A stretch of DNA of 64,000 nucleotides, taken from assembly GCA_964023205.1 (NCBI GenBank), contig OZ026851.1, forward strand, positions 13,557,637 to 13,621,636. Reading direction: 5' to 3'. A program made the position numbers and the translations under genes. Every line of letters begins with the position of its first letter. Positions within the stretch are counted from its first letter, which is position 1. Below, piece by piece: positions 63,019-64,000 of the stretch. This stretch comes from Lutraria lutraria. Taxonomy: Eukaryota; Mollusca; Bivalvia; Venerida; Mactridae. The notes below the pieces were generated by a model. It did no database searches. It was not told where the DNA came from and saw only the letters and a program-made list of their open reading frames with translations.

Positions 63019-63577
63019 CTGAAATAAATAAATAAACAATCCCAGAAAACAAGGTGACTTACACAATTCTTTCCATGTATACAATAAAGATTATTAAGGA
63101 AGTGATGTATCTTTGTTAAAAAACACTAAAAAATAGACTTAAGTGTACATCCACAGTAAAAGAATAATAAGGAACAAGACATGCTATTAACTAGATGTGT
63201 TTCAAAACATTAACTTGAAAATGCATAAAATAAACAAACGGCCATAATGCCGTCAAAAATGATAGAATCACAAAACCTGGAATATATGTGAGGGGGTTTT
63301 TTGGTAACAACAAGTCTGTGAAAGTTTCATCAAAATTCCATGAAAAATGTAGGACTAGTAACCATATAAGAAATGTCAGAATTTTTTTTAAACACAATGA
63401 ACCTGTGACCTTGACCTTTGACCTACTGATCTGAAAATGCACAGGTCATATTTTACCAATGTGAGAAACGTTTAAGTAAATGTACAAACTATCCAGAAGT
63501 CATGAATACATTGTATTTAAGCTTCATCAAGGTAAGACAATGACTGAAAATTCCATTCAGTCATACTTACATAATTA

Positions 63578-63760
63578 TACAGTGCAACCTCTTCAAAGCA
63601 ACACCCATTAGGAGGAGCAAATAATGTTGTTTTTGCTGCAAGGTTTTTGCTCTAGAGAGGTTAAATTAACAATTAAATCAATCATACAGTGGAAAAAATC
63701 ACACCATTGTTGAAGGGAGGTTGTTGCTCGAGAGGGATGTTCTGTAGAGGTTGCACTTTA
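63578..63760. mobile_element. MITE-like element, family M1
   Basis: Left end TACAGTGCAACCTCTTC; right end GAGGTTGCACTTTA (TACAGT eroded). Internal GGAGGTTGTTGCTCGAGAG. It lies upstream of the first visible TOP2 exon. Confidence 0.7.
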
Positions 63761-64000
63761 ATGTGAAAACTGAGTATGCAGTACAATGAATAAAAAATCA
63801 GTTGATGAGTCTGGGATGGTCATCATGATATCACTAATATATACTTTGATACAGAACAGACCAATGTTGAAATAGTCAGCAATACTGTGGAATCATTAAT
63901 TTTCGTTGGGGATTAAATTTCATGGGTCGGCTAATCCACGAAATCAAATCCACCCAAGTTTAAATGTAGAGATAAGGCATTTCATTTCAAAAATCAAAAT
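63761..64000 (-). other. TOP2 intron continuing past the window edge
   Basis: No exon is recognised between 63019 and 64000. A GTGACCTTGACCTTTGACC repeat lies near 63405. The preceding TOP2 exon must lie to the right of the window. Confidence 0.6.

Overview
This is eukaryotic, AT-rich nuclear DNA. Its interspersed repeats point to a bivalve mollusc: tRNA-headed SINEs, units starting GTGACCTTGACCTTTGA, CGGACGGACGGACAGA tracts, and a GAGGGCCATGATGGCCCTAT repeat. The phylum-level call is moderately sure; no species is claimed. Every gene is split into short exons with GT/AG introns, so the real proteins were assembled exon by exon.

Layout. 1-12.6 kb: no gene recognised; SINEs, MITE-like inverted-repeat elements and tandem repeats, one SINE nested in another. 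12.6-28.5 kb, minus strand: a complete 15-exon NOP58 gene (526 aa), the core protein of box C/D snoRNPs. 28.5-29.9 kb: head-to-head promoter interval. About 29.9-41.7 kb, plus strand: STX17 (syntaxin-17, autophagosomal SNARE), seven coding exons, 325 aa. 41.7-64 kb, minus strand: DNA topoisomerase II from the end of its ATPase/transducer region to the stop codon; its N-terminal exons lie beyond the right edge. STX17 and TOP2 converge, with poly(A) signals about 25 bp apart near 41.7 kb.

Main finding. NOP58 introns carry 24 intact-looking box C/D snoRNA copies plus one decayed copy, all on the host strand, in four families. Family A (7 copies + 1 relic) has an 18S guide predicted to reach the residue equivalent to human A1678. 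Family B (7) has a guide matching a 28S stretch UCCUAUCAUU. Family C (8) has a guide matching 28S UGUCCCUAUCUA. Family D (2) matches 18S AGGUAGUGACGA. Seventeen intact copies sit in one 6.2-kb intron (17446-23648), where a C-B-A module of about 1 kb has been tandemly amplified four times. Copies keep their boxes, guides and self-complementary terminal stems, but stem sequences differ between copies in a compensated way, as expected of functional, individually processed RNAs. A host gene for the C/D snoRNP core protein that carries a multi-snoRNA intron is the most interesting system here.
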